Assembly: GCA_017592665.1 (NCBI GenBank)
Contig: JAGFNW010000001.1
Location: 186,001 to 250,000 of the forward strand
DNA length: 64,000 nt
From: Streptosporangiaceae bacterium NEAU-GS5
Lineage (GTDB): Bacteria; Actinomycetota; Actinomycetes; Streptosporangiales; Streptosporangiaceae
Reading direction: 5' to 3'
Shown: positions 36,743 through 45,088 of the stretch, piece by piece
How positions within the stretch are numbered: position 1 is the first letter of the stretch
How the letters are laid out: each line of letters starts with the position of its first letter
Made by a program: the position numbers and the translations under genes
Notes under the pieces: generated by a model
Databases searched by the model: none
Told to the model about the DNA's origin: nothing
Seen by the model: the letters and a program-made list of their open reading frames with translations, nothing else

Positions 36743-38375
36743 GCTGGGCGAAGGAGACATCCTGACCCGTCGTTACCTGCTGCAAGAGCGGATAGCGACG
36801 GGTGGGATGTCGGTTATCTGGCGTGCCTTCGACCAGTCTCTGCAACGAACGGTCGCCATCAAGGTCCTCGACGGGGAACTGGCGGCCGAACACCCGGGGC
36901 GCGAGCTGATCCGCCGCGAGGCCCGGGCCACCGCGCGTCTGATCCATCCGGACGCCATAGAGGTATACGACTACGGTGAGACGGTCACGCCGCGCGGGCG
37001 GCTGGCCGCCTTCGTGGTGATGCGCCTGCTCGAAGGCCGTTCCCTGGCCGATCGGGTGGCCGAAGGCCCCATCCCCTGGCCCGAGGCGACATCGATCGCG
37101 GCCAAGCTGGCCATGGTGCTGGCCGCGGCGCACGACCGGGGCATCGTCCACCGGGATGTGACTCCGGAGAACGTGCTGCTCACGTCCGACGGCGCCAAGC
37201 TGCTCGACTTCGGGATCGCCGCCTTCGCCGGCGAGGCCGACGACCAGCTCGTCGCCGACTTCGGCACCCCGCCGTACGTCGCCCCCGAGCGGCTGAAAGG
37301 GCTGACCGCCGACCCGGCGGTCGACGTCTATTCGCTCGGTGTGCTGCTGTTCGAGATGCTCAAAGGCACCCCGCCATATCCGGAGACGACCTGGGAGGCC
37401 ATCGAGCAGGCCAGGCGTGAGGGGCCGCCTCCGATGCCCACCGGGATCCATGGGCTGCCCTCCGAGGTGGCCGCGCTCTGCGCGCGCTGCCTGGACACCG
37501 ATCCGGCGGCCAGGCCGAGCGCCCGGCACGTCGCCACCGTCCTGTCCATGGCCCTCCGGATCAAGCTCCGGCGTACGACGAGCGGCTGGCGGGGCGCTGG
37601 ATGGGGACGCATCTCAGGGTGGGTGCGGCCGCCCGGCTCACACCGGACCGACGCCCATCCCGACGAGCGAAACCGGGCCGAGGGCAGCCGGCTGACCTTG
37701 GCACATGGCCGACTGCGCTGGAGCGCGGGCGCGGCGGTCCTGGTCACGGCCGGGCTGTTCGTGTGGGTGTTCTTTCTGTGGACGCGCCCGGGCGGCAATG
37801 CGCCGCGCGGGCAGGCCGCCGCGCCGCCGACGCCGAGACCATCGACGCAGCCGTCCACGGGCCCTTCGCGGCAGCAGGCCGCGCAGCCGTACGCGACGGT
37901 GACCACGACGGTCACCGCCACCTCGCGGCCGACCAGGGTGACCGAGCCGGTGATCGACCCGAGTCGCCAGGCGACCGCTCAACCGCAGGCCAGCGCCACT
38001 GCGCACAGCCCGCGGCCACCGTCGACGGCCGGGCCGACCAGCACGTCGACGGCCCAGCCGACGCATGAGGCGGGGGTCGCCCCACTGCCCCTGGCGACCA
38101 CGGCCGCACCCCCCACCTTGGACGAGGCGGTGGCGCGCTTCAGCTCGATCCTGGACGCCGGTGTGAGCGCTGGAGCCATCGCTCCGGACGCCGCGCAGGA
38201 CCTCCGGTCGGAGTTGCGCAACGCCGTGAACAACCACAGCATTACGTCCTTGGACAATATTCGGCTCAAACTGTCAGATCGAGTGCGCGAGGGCACGCTG
38301 TCAACGGCATACCGTGACAAACTAATCGGCGCACTGAAGGACATAGAGACAGCTCTGCGCTCTCAGGGCGCGTGA
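36729..38375 (+). CDS. Transmembrane Ser/Thr protein kinase
   Basis: 548-residue Hanks-type kinase. The kinase domain (about 13-270) has the glycine loop IATGGMSVIWRA, VAIK with catalytic Lys, HRDVTPENVLL, DFGIAAF and APERL. A basic linker follows, then one TM helix (about 335-358, WSAGAAVLVTAGLFVWVFFLW), a Pro/Thr/Ser-rich extracellular stalk (360-455) and a helical C-terminal domain with no PASTA repeats. The start is GTG at 36729, 14 bp inside the end of the LacI gene, so translation is coupled. The extracellular part may sense a ligand. A bidirectional hairpin terminates it. Confidence 0.9.
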   Translation: MNRPELGEGDILTRRYLLQERIATGGMSVIWRAFDQSLQRTVAIKVLDGELAAEHPGRELIRREARATARLIHPDAIEVYDYGETVTPRGRLAAFVVMRLLEGRSLADRVAEGPIPWPEATSIAAKLAMVLAAAHDRGIVHRDVTPENVLLTSDGAKLLDFGIAAFAGEADDQLVADFGTPPYVAPERLKGLTADPAVDVYSLGVLLFEMLKGTPPYPETTWEAIEQARREGPPPMPTGIHGLPSEVAALCARCLDTDPAARPSARHVATVLSMALRIKLRRTTSGWRGAGWGRISGWVRPPGSHRTDAHPDERNRAEGSRLTLAHGRLRWSAGAAVLVTAGLFVWVFFLWTRPGGNAPRGQAAAPPTPRPSTQPSTGPSRQQAAQPYATVTTTVTATSRPTRVTEPVIDPSRQATAQPQASATAHSPRPPSTAGPTSTSTAQPTHEAGVAPLPLATTAAPPTLDEAVARFSSILDAGVSAGAIAPDAAQDLRSELRNAVNNHSITSLDNIRLKLSDRVREGTLSTAYRDKLIGALKDIETALRSQGA

Positions 38376-38437
38376 AGCTTTCACCTGCACCTCGAGCTAC
38401 ATACGTGATGAAATATATCACATAGTGACAAACCTCT

Positions 38438-38451
38438 TGGGAGCGCTCCCA
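38438..38451. promoter_or_regulatory. Second, orphan CebR-type box
   Basis: Perfect TGGGAGCGCTCCCA, extended to 16 bp by flanking T/A, in the 272-bp gap between convergent genes (kinase ends 38375; GH8 ends 38648). It is identical to the box before the LacI gene. No recognisable gene starts next to it, so it could mark a short transcript or a looping auxiliary site. Confidence 0.7.
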
Positions 38452-38520
38452 ATTTCGGCCGAAGACGTCGAGATTTGGACCATTGTTACGCGTGGTGTTC
38501 TGTAACCTTGCAGAAAGTTT

Positions 38521-38559
38521 CGGGCCTCGACATGCGGTGAAGTCGCGTGTCGAGGCCCG
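38521..38559. terminator. Bidirectional terminator between kinase and GH8 genes
   Basis: 12-bp perfect stem (CGGGCCTCGACA and complement) extended by four further pairs, one a G-T, around a 7-nt loop. It is followed by a T-rich run on the plus strand and by AAACTTT on the minus strand, so it can serve both convergent genes. Confidence 0.8.
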
Positions 38560-38647
38560 TTTCATTCATTTTCATGCCTTGCGGCACCTAATTGAGCTTT
38601 CCGGGCGGGTTGTCCCGTGCGTTTAGTTCGGGCCCGCCCGGTGTGGC

Positions 38648-40717
38648 TCAGGGGGTCCAGTAGTTGCCGCTCGCCACGATCATCACCTGAAGTTGAATGC
38701 TCGTGGAGTAGTAGTCACTCGATGTGAACGACGTGTTGAGCATCTTGTTCCACAGCGTGTCCAGCCACGCCTGGCTGCCGGAGTCCGTCATCGCCGCCAC
38801 CGTGAACGGGGCGAAGAAGGCGGGCTCGCTGCCGCTGTCGATCTGCGAGCCGCTGAGCGAGTAACCGACCGCGATCTTGCTGGGGTCGCCGCCGGTCTTG
38901 CTCTTGATCCAGGTGTTCATCTTCCGGGCCGCGGCGAGGGAGGCGCTGTCGCCGCTCGTCACCGCGTCGGCGCCGATCCGCCATGGGTCGCGGCAGGCGT
39001 TCCAGAAGTACTTGCCGTCGTTCGGGTCCTCCAGGACCTCGCCCGGCGCCGGCTTCGGCGTCGTGTTGGTGTTGACGACGAAGTCCGCGAGCAGGCCGGT
39101 CGAGGGCGCGTACGTGGACTGCTGCAAAGCGATCAGATTCTGGTGCGCCGTCCTGATCGTGTCCCAGGCCGTGTCGCCGGTGGCCCGGCGGAACGCCCGG
39201 AAGTGGTCGATCAGCCAGTCCGACGAGCGGGTGATGTAGTAGGTCGAGTCGCCCGAGGTGCTCCAGTCGCCCAGCCGCATGAGGTGGGTGGTCGGGTTCA
39301 CCTCGCTCGCCTTGATCGCGTTGATGTGCTTGACCGCGAGGTCCTTGTAGTTGTACGTCCCGGCGCTGCCCCACTGCTTGTCGGCGAGGAGCAGGCCGAG
39401 GGCGATGTCGAGGTCGCCGTCGGTCGCCGAGTCCGAGCCGTTCACGCTCTTGCAGGAGGTGTCCTGCTCGGCGGCCTCGAGGTTGGCGTTGTTCACCGAC
39501 GGGTGCGCCAGCATGTACTTGACCATGCCGTCGAAGACGGTCTTGGCGTTGGCGTCCGCTCCGGCCATCGTGGCGATGATGACCATGCCGTAGCCCTGGC
39601 CCTCGGCCACGTACGGGTGATCGGCATCGGGCGAGATGACCTCATACCAGCCGTTGCCGCAGTTCTGCTTGACGAAGGCGCTCTTCCACTTGTTGTAGTA
39701 GGTCACCACCTGCTGGTCGAGGGTGGCCTGGGTCCCGGTCGGCTTGAGGGTTCCGGCGGTGTAGGGGAACTGGTGGCTGCCGAACGGCACCGCCGGGCCG
39801 CCCGGAGAAGGCGACGGCGACGGGGAGGGGCTTGGTGAGGGGGATGGGCTGGGGCTCGGGCTCGGGCTTCCGCCGGTGGTGACGGTGATCTTGTCGACGT
39901 TGGGGCCGCCGTTGGCCGTGGTGGCGGTGGCCCGGATGGTGTTGGAGCCCGCGTTGAGGGTGACGGTGAAGGTGTCGTCGGCCCAGGTGTCCCAGTTGGC
40001 GGTGGCGTTGTAGTTGCGGGTGCTGGCCGTGCCGCCGTTGACCGAGACGGCCAGCGGTCGGTTGACGGCCGTGCCGTTGGCGTACCGCAGGACGATGGTC
40101 GAGGTTCCGGCCGCGGCGGCGGTGACGGTCCACTCGATGAAGCCGCCGGTCGCGTTCACATAGTCGACGAACCCGGCCCCGGTGTAGCCCGTGTGGTTGG
40201 TGGCCAACGCCGCGTTCGACAAGGCGGCGTCCTCGGCCTGGTAGACCGATTGCGGGCCGCTGATGGAGATGTCGGCGTCGATGTAATCCAGGTTGGGCGG
40301 CCCGCCGGCCGTGGTGCCGGTGACGCGGACCGTGTTGGCGCCGACGTTCACCGCGGCGGTGAGGGTGGCGTTGGCCCAGGTGTCCCAGTTGGCGGTCGGG
40401 GCGAAGGTGGGCGTGGCCACGGTCGTCCCGTTGACGGCGACGGTCGAGGGGCGGGTGCTGGTGGTGCCGTTGGCGTAGCGGATGACCAGCGACGCCGAAC
40501 CCGCGGCCGACGCGTTGATCGTGAACTCGGTGTAGCTGCCCGAGACGTTGTCGTTGTTGACGTAGGCCGAACCGGAGAACCCGGTATGGGTCGTCTCCAG
40601 GATGCCCTGCGAGATCGTGGCGTTCTCCGCCTCGTAGCGTGTGGCGGCGGCCGCCGCCTGGTACTGCACGATGAGCAGCACCAGCGCGGCGACGACCAGG
40701 AGCGCGAGTTTCTTCAT
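38648..40717 (-). CDS. Secreted GH8 glycoside hydrolase with two CBM35 modules
   Basis: Protein of about 689 residues. A signal peptide (MKKLALLVVAALVLLIVQYQ) is followed by two CBM35-like modules, each starting EAENA or QAEDA, then a Pro/Ser linker and a GH8 catalytic domain. GH8 landmarks are VAEGQGYGMVII (acid Glu), ATDGDLDIALGLL (Asp) and NACRDPWRIGADAV. GH8 covers endoglucanases, chitosanases and xylanases; neighbouring GH18 and GH20 genes favour chitosan or chitin, but the CebR box nearby leaves cellulose open. The ATG at 40717 is preceded by GGTGAGGG. It lies 4 bp after the GH18 gene and is probably co-transcribed with it. Confidence 0.88.
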   Translation of the reverse strand: MKKLALLVVAALVLLIVQYQAAAAATRYEAENATISQGILETTHTGFSGSAYVNNDNVSGSYTEFTINASAAGSASLVIRYANGTTSTRPSTVAVNGTTVATPTFAPTANWDTWANATLTAAVNVGANTVRVTGTTAGGPPNLDYIDADISISGPQSVYQAEDAALSNAALATNHTGYTGAGFVDYVNATGGFIEWTVTAAAAGTSTIVLRYANGTAVNRPLAVSVNGGTASTRNYNATANWDTWADDTFTVTLNAGSNTIRATATTANGGPNVDKITVTTGGSPSPSPSPSPSPSPSPSPSPSPGGPAVPFGSHQFPYTAGTLKPTGTQATLDQQVVTYYNKWKSAFVKQNCGNGWYEVISPDADHPYVAEGQGYGMVIIATMAGADANAKTVFDGMVKYMLAHPSVNNANLEAAEQDTSCKSVNGSDSATDGDLDIALGLLLADKQWGSAGTYNYKDLAVKHINAIKASEVNPTTHLMRLGDWSTSGDSTYYITRSSDWLIDHFRAFRRATGDTAWDTIRTAHQNLIALQQSTYAPSTGLLADFVVNTNTTPKPAPGEVLEDPNDGKYFWNACRDPWRIGADAVTSGDSASLAAARKMNTWIKSKTGGDPSKIAVGYSLSGSQIDSGSEPAFFAPFTVAAMTDSGSQAWLDTLWNKMLNTSFTSSDYYSTSIQLQVMIVASGNYWTP
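39867..40636 (-). repeat. CBM35-pair direct repeat, copy A
   Basis: About 770 bp coding for linker end plus both CBM35 modules of the GH8 enzyme. It matches 41644-42413 in the GH18 gene without indels (constant offset of 1,777 bp) and with only scattered substitutions, so it is a recent duplication or gene-conversion tract. Confidence 0.85.
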
Positions 40718-40721
40718 TCCC

Positions 40722-42509
40722 TCACCCGGTGTATTGGACGAAGATCTTCGTGAAGGCGTACGCGGCCTGCGAGACACCGCTGCAGGAGTCTCCGTCGAGA
40801 CCGGAGCCGCACTGGCGGTCCCGGTTGATCGACCAGAAGGACAGCCGCCCGATGTGGTGCTGCTGGGCGTACGCGAGGATGTTCTGGAAGTCGGTCGTGC
40901 TGACCGTCTCGTCGGTCTCATCGGTCTTGCCGTTCATCGACGACAGGCCGACGTGGGCGTAGGCCTGCGCGTCGCTGTAGCCGTACTCCGACTTGACCTT
41001 GGCCTTGAGGCCTTCGACCGAAGCGGTCGTGGCCTGCGCCATGGTGCCGCTGTGCCCGCCGAAGTCGAACGGCATGACCGCCCAGACGTCGTTCTGCAGG
41101 CCGGAGACGGCACCGCGGTGGATCATGTCGTTGCCGGTCGAGTCGGGGCCGGTCGGCGTGACGCCGAAGGTGATGATCGTCCGGATCCCCGCGTTGTTGG
41201 TCTTAACGATCTTCAGAGCGTCGATGACCCGCTGCCGCACGGTCGCGTTCGACCACTCGGTCGCCTCGATGTCGATGTCGATGACCTTGAGGCTGTAGGC
41301 GTTGATCACCTTCTGGTACGCGCCCGCGAGCGCCGACGCGCTGGAGCAGTGCTCACCGAGCTTGGCGCCGCTGAAGCCGCCGAAGGAGACCATCACGTCG
41401 CCGCCGTTGGCCCGGATCGCGTTGATCTTCGCCTGATCGTTGCCGCCGGTCAGCGGGCGATCGCCGTCCCATGCCGGGTTGCATGTCCCGTCGGACAGGA
41501 TGAAGGCGAGCGTGAAGTACTTCAGGCCGGTGGCGTTCATGACACTGACCGGATCCTGCGGGCTGCCCCAGCCGAAGTATTCGTACGGCGCGACGGCCAT
41601 GAACGGCCCCGGGGGCGGCGACGGGGACGGGCTGGGGCTCGGGCTTCCGCCGGTGGTGACGGTGATCTTGTCGACGTTGGGGCCGCCGTTGGCCGTGGTG
41701 GCGGTGGCCCGGATGGTGTTGGAGCCCGCGTTGAGGGTGACGGTGAAGGTGTCGTCGGCCCAGGTGTCCCAGTTGGCGGTGGCGTTGTAGTTGCGGGTGC
41801 TGGCCGTACCGCCGTTGACCGAGACGGCCAGCGGCCGGTTGACGGCCGTGCCGTTGGCGTAGCGGAGGGTCACTGTGGTGGTTCCGGCTGTGGCGGCGGT
41901 GACGGTCCACTCGATGAAGCCGCCGGTCGCGTTCACATAGTCGACGAACCCGGTGCCGGTGAAGCCGGTGTGGTTGGTGGCCACGGTGGCGTTGGACAAG
42001 GTGGCGTCTTCGGCCTGGTAGACCGATTGCGGGCCGGCGACGGTGATGTCGGCGTCGATGTAATCCAGGTTGGGCGGCCCGCCGGCCGTGGTGCCGGTGA
42101 CGCGGACCGTGTTGGCGCCGGCGTTCACCGGTGCGGTGAGGGTGGCGTTGGCCCAGGTGTCCCAGTTGGCGGTCGGGGCGAAGGTGGGCGTGGCCACCGT
42201 CGTCCCGTTCACCGCGACCGTGGACGGACGCGTGGAGGTGGTGCCGTTGGCGTAGCGGATGACCAGCGACGCCGAACCCGCCGCCGACGCATTGATCGTG
42301 AACTCGGTGTAGCTGCCCGAGACGTTGTCATTGTTGACATAGGCCGAACCGGAGAACCCGGTATGGGTCGTCTCCAGGATGCCCTGCGAGATCGTGGCGT
42401 TCTCCGCCTCGTAACGCGTCGCGGCCGAGGCGGACGTCTGCACGACCGCCGTGACCGCGAGCGCGGTTAACGCTGTGGCTGTCCAAGCCATGAGTGTGGC
42501 GCGGCGCAC
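40722..42509 (-). CDS. Secreted GH18 chitinase with two CBM35 modules
   Basis: 595-residue protein. A signal peptide (TALTALAVTAVVQTSASA) is followed by two CBM35 modules almost identical to those of the next gene, a short Pro/Ser linker and a GH18 domain with VMVSFGGFSG and the catalytic LKVIDIDIEATEW (DxDxE type), then MPFDFGG. It would hydrolyse chitin with the acid Glu of this motif. The start is GTG at 42509 with AAAGGAG 6 nt upstream. It follows the sugar dehydrogenase gene by 42 bp, with a short tandem TAGGCGTTC repeat between them and no terminator. Confidence 0.9.
   Translation of the reverse strand: MRRATLMAWTATALTALAVTAVVQTSASAATRYEAENATISQGILETTHTGFSGSAYVNNDNVSGSYTEFTINASAAGSASLVIRYANGTTSTRPSTVAVNGTTVATPTFAPTANWDTWANATLTAPVNAGANTVRVTGTTAGGPPNLDYIDADITVAGPQSVYQAEDATLSNATVATNHTGFTGTGFVDYVNATGGFIEWTVTAATAGTTTVTLRYANGTAVNRPLAVSVNGGTASTRNYNATANWDTWADDTFTVTLNAGSNTIRATATTANGGPNVDKITVTTGGSPSPSPSPSPPPGPFMAVAPYEYFGWGSPQDPVSVMNATGLKYFTLAFILSDGTCNPAWDGDRPLTGGNDQAKINAIRANGGDVMVSFGGFSGAKLGEHCSSASALAGAYQKVINAYSLKVIDIDIEATEWSNATVRQRVIDALKIVKTNNAGIRTIITFGVTPTGPDSTGNDMIHRGAVSGLQNDVWAVMPFDFGGHSGTMAQATTASVEGLKAKVKSEYGYSDAQAYAHVGLSSMNGKTDETDETVSTTDFQNILAYAQQHHIGRLSFWSINRDRQCGSGLDGDSCSGVSQAAYAFTKIFVQYTG
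41644..42413 (-). repeat. CBM35-pair direct repeat, copy B
   Basis: Partner of 39867-40636: same length, no indels, same orientation. The catalytic domains next to the two copies are unrelated, so modules were shuffled. Homologous recombination between the copies would delete about 1.8 kb and fuse the two genes. Confidence 0.85.
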
Positions 42510-42551
42510 CTGAGGCTCCTTTGGGGGGTGTTTTAGGCGTTCTAGGCGTTC

Positions 42552-44996
42552 TTAGGCGATGGTGATCTTGAGGATCTTGTCCGAGCCGTTGGCGTCACCA
42601 CCGTTGTTGTCGCAGTTGGTGGTGGTCAGCCACAGCTGGTCCTGGCCGGGCACCTGCACCACGGTGCGCAGACGCCCGTAGGTGCCCACGTAGTAGGCGG
42701 TCGGGGTGCCGACGGTCTCGGCGTCGCCGTTGATCGGGATGCGCCACAGCCGCTCGCCGCGCAGTGCGGCCATGTAGACGACGTTGCGCACGATGGCGAT
42801 GCCGCTCGGCGAGGCCTGAGCCACCGGCCAGGTCGCCTTCGGGTTGGTCATGCCGGAGACCGAGCAGGTGCCCTCACAGGTCGGCCACCCATAGTTGGCG
42901 CCCGGCTTGATCAGGTTGAGCTCGTCGAACTGGCTGTTGCCGAATTCGGCCTCCCACAGCCGGCCGTTGCGGTCGAAGGCCAGGCCCTGCGGGTTGCGGT
43001 GACCGTAGCTGTAGACCAGGTTGCCGAACGGGTTGCCGGGAGCCGGCTGACCCGTGGTCGTCATCCGGAGGACCTTGCCGTTGAGCGAGTTGGTGTCCTG
43101 CGCCAGGCTTGAGGTCTCGGCGTCACCGGTCGTCGCGTACAGGTAGCCGTCCGGGCCGAAGAGCAGACGCCCGCCGTTGTGGTACTTGTTCTTCTTGATC
43201 CCTTGTACGAGGACCGTGTAGCCGCTCAGCGACGTGCCGTTGTAGGTCATCCGGGCGATCCGGTTGCCCTCCGAGGCCGTGTGCATGAAGTAGACGTAGT
43301 GGTTGGTCGCCCAGTTGGGGTCGACGGCCACGCCCAGCAGGCCGCCCTCGCCGTCGGTCGTCACGGCGTTCGGCACCGTGCCGATCTGGGTGCGCGCCCC
43401 GGCCGGGGTCACCTTGAAGACCTTGAACTGGCCCGAGGTCACCTTGTCGTCCCGCTCGGTCGCGAGGGCCGAGGAGCCGTCCGGCATCCAGTAGACGCCC
43501 CACGGAATGGTCCAGCCGGACGACAGGGTGGCGATGCTCGACGGCACGCCGCCGTCGGTCGAGCACGCGCTCGTCGTGAAGCTCACCGCGTTGCTCGCCG
43601 TGCTCGTGTTGCCGGCCGCGTCGCGCGCGACCACCGTCAGCGAATATGGGCTGTTGCAGGCGAGGCCGGTGACCGTGGTGGAGGTCGCCGGGGGCGTGCC
43701 CGTCACGGTCTTGTACGTGGAGCTGCCGCTGCGCACCTCGTACGACGTGACGCCGACGTTGTCGGTCGAGCCGGTCCACGACAGGTTCACGCTGTTGGCC
43801 GTCACGTTGGACCGGGCGAGATTCGACGGGGCGGTCGGAGCCTGCGTGTCCGAGCCGGCCGGGGTCGTGCAGTGGGCCTGCGCGCTGCCGATCGACACGT
43901 TGCCGGCCGCGTCGCGGGCGTCGAGCGACAGGTTGTAGGTCGTGTTCGGGGTGAGGCCGGTGAGCGTGGTCGAGGTGACGCTGCCCGGGGCCTCGGTCAT
44001 CAGGTTGCCGTCGTTGTAGACGTCGTACGCGACCACGCCGACGTTGTCGCTGGACGCGCCCCAGCTCAGCACGAGGCTCGTGGCGGTGACGGACGAACAG
44101 GAGGGCGCGCCCGGCGTGGTCGGCGCCTGGGTGTCCCCGCTTCCGCCGGACACCGAGATCTTGTCCACGTTGGGACCGCCGTTGGCCGTGGTGGCGGTGG
44201 CCCGGATGCTGTTGGAGCCCGCGTTGAGCGTGACCGTGAAGGTGTCGTCGGCCCAGGTGTCCCAGTTGGCGGTCGCGTTGTAGTTGCGGGTGGCGACGGT
44301 CGTGCCGTTGACGACGATGTCCAGGGGACGGTTGACCGCGGTGCCGTTGGCGTACCGGAGGATCACGGTCGCGGGACCGGCCGACGCCGCGTTGACGGTC
44401 CACTGGACGTAGCTGCCGACCTGGTTCACATAGTCGACGAAGCCGGTCCCCGTGTAGCCCGTGTGGTTGGTGGCCGCGGTCGCGTTCGACAGCGTGGCGT
44501 CCTCGGCCTGGTAGGTGGTCGAGGGGGCGGCGACCGTGACGTCCAGGTAGTCGATGTTGGGGTTGCCGCCCGCGGCGGTGGCCGTGATCCGCAGCTTGTT
44601 GGCCCCCGCGGTGACCGGGGCCGTGAAGGTGGCGTTCGCCCAGGTGTCCCAGTTGGTGGTGACGCCGAAGGAGTGACCGGCCTCGATGATCGAGCCGTTC
44701 ACGGCGATGTCGGAGGTACGCGCGGAGGTGGTGCCGTTGGCGTACCGGATGAGCAGCGTCGCGGTCCCTGCCGAGGCCGCGGTGAAGCCGAACTCGAGAT
44801 AGCTTCCAGCGACGTTGTCGCCGTTGACATAGGCCGTGCCGGAGAACCCGGAGTGCGAGGTCTCGAGGATGCCCTGGGAGATCGTGGCGTTCTCGGCTTC
44901 GTAGCGGGTCGCGGCGGACGCGGATCCCGGCAGCACGAGCTGGACGCTCGCCGCCAGGACGCTCAGTAAGACGAGGATGCGGAAGCGGGGGGTCAC
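42552..44996 (-). CDS. Secreted PQQ-type sugar dehydrogenase with CBM35 and FN3 modules
   Basis: 814-residue modular protein. Its order is signal peptide (ILVLLSVLAASVQLVLPGSASA), two CBM35 modules (about 30-285), two fibronectin type III modules (about 290-470; LSWGASSDNVGVVAYDVYN, LSWTGSTDNVGVTSYEVRS), and a glucose/sorbosone dehydrogenase-type beta-propeller (about 480-814; WGVYWMPDGS, GGLLGVAVDPNW, HNGGRLLFGPDGYLY, YGHRNPQGLAFDRNG). The last domain oxidises sugars with PQQ. The start is GTG at 44996 with GGAG 7 nt upstream. A 19-bp palindrome lies 16 bp before the start. An oxidative partner for polysaccharide breakdown is inferred. Confidence 0.88.
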   Translation of the reverse strand: MTPRFRILVLLSVLAASVQLVLPGSASAATRYEAENATISQGILETSHSGFSGTAYVNGDNVAGSYLEFGFTAASAGTATLLIRYANGTTSARTSDIAVNGSIIEAGHSFGVTTNWDTWANATFTAPVTAGANKLRITATAAGGNPNIDYLDVTVAAPSTTYQAEDATLSNATAATNHTGYTGTGFVDYVNQVGSYVQWTVNAASAGPATVILRYANGTAVNRPLDIVVNGTTVATRNYNATANWDTWADDTFTVTLNAGSNSIRATATTANGGPNVDKISVSGGSGDTQAPTTPGAPSCSSVTATSLVLSWGASSDNVGVVAYDVYNDGNLMTEAPGSVTSTTLTGLTPNTTYNLSLDARDAAGNVSIGSAQAHCTTPAGSDTQAPTAPSNLARSNVTANSVNLSWTGSTDNVGVTSYEVRSGSSTYKTVTGTPPATSTTVTGLACNSPYSLTVVARDAAGNTSTASNAVSFTTSACSTDGGVPSSIATLSSGWTIPWGVYWMPDGSSALATERDDKVTSGQFKVFKVTPAGARTQIGTVPNAVTTDGEGGLLGVAVDPNWATNHYVYFMHTASEGNRIARMTYNGTSLSGYTVLVQGIKKNKYHNGGRLLFGPDGYLYATTGDAETSSLAQDTNSLNGKVLRMTTTGQPAPGNPFGNLVYSYGHRNPQGLAFDRNGRLWEAEFGNSQFDELNLIKPGANYGWPTCEGTCSVSGMTNPKATWPVAQASPSGIAIVRNVVYMAALRGERLWRIPINGDAETVGTPTAYYVGTYGRLRTVVQVPGQDQLWLTTTNCDNNGGDANGSDKILKITIA

Positions 44997-45011
44997 GTGG
45001 CGTCTCCAGTA

Positions 45012-45030
45012 GTTAGGAAGCTTTACTAAC
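45012..45030. promoter_or_regulatory. Palindromic operator of the sugar dehydrogenase gene
   Basis: GTTAGGAAGCTTTACTAAC, an imperfect 19-bp palindrome 16 bp upstream of the GTG. It is close to the sequence before the GH20 gene (46752-46770), so one regulator probably controls both. It resembles the AGGAAA/TTTCCT palindrome I recall for the ROK repressor CsnR of streptomycete chitosanase genes. Confidence 0.6.
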
Positions 45031-45035
45031 TTAGA

Positions 45036-45063
45036 GGGCCTTGACCTGCGTCGGTCAAGGCCC
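45036..45063 (-). terminator. Terminator after the GH20 gene
   Basis: Perfect 11-bp arms (GGGCCTTGACC and complement), 6-nt loop, 26 bp after the GH20 stop on the minus strand and just before the dehydrogenase operator. It separates the two transcripts. Confidence 0.75.
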
Positions 45064-45088
45064 AATTTGTTACTGGAGAGTTTGAGAC

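Noticed and set aside
42513-42551. TAGGCGTTC tandem repeat as an operator between the dehydrogenase and GH18 genes
   Set aside because: Only two and a half short units and no symmetry; it could be chance in a short spacer.
43179-44969. 596-codon plus-strand open frame opposite the CBM35/FN3/dehydrogenase gene
   Set aside because: Low-complexity Arg/Gly/Val translation mirroring the repeats on the other strand.
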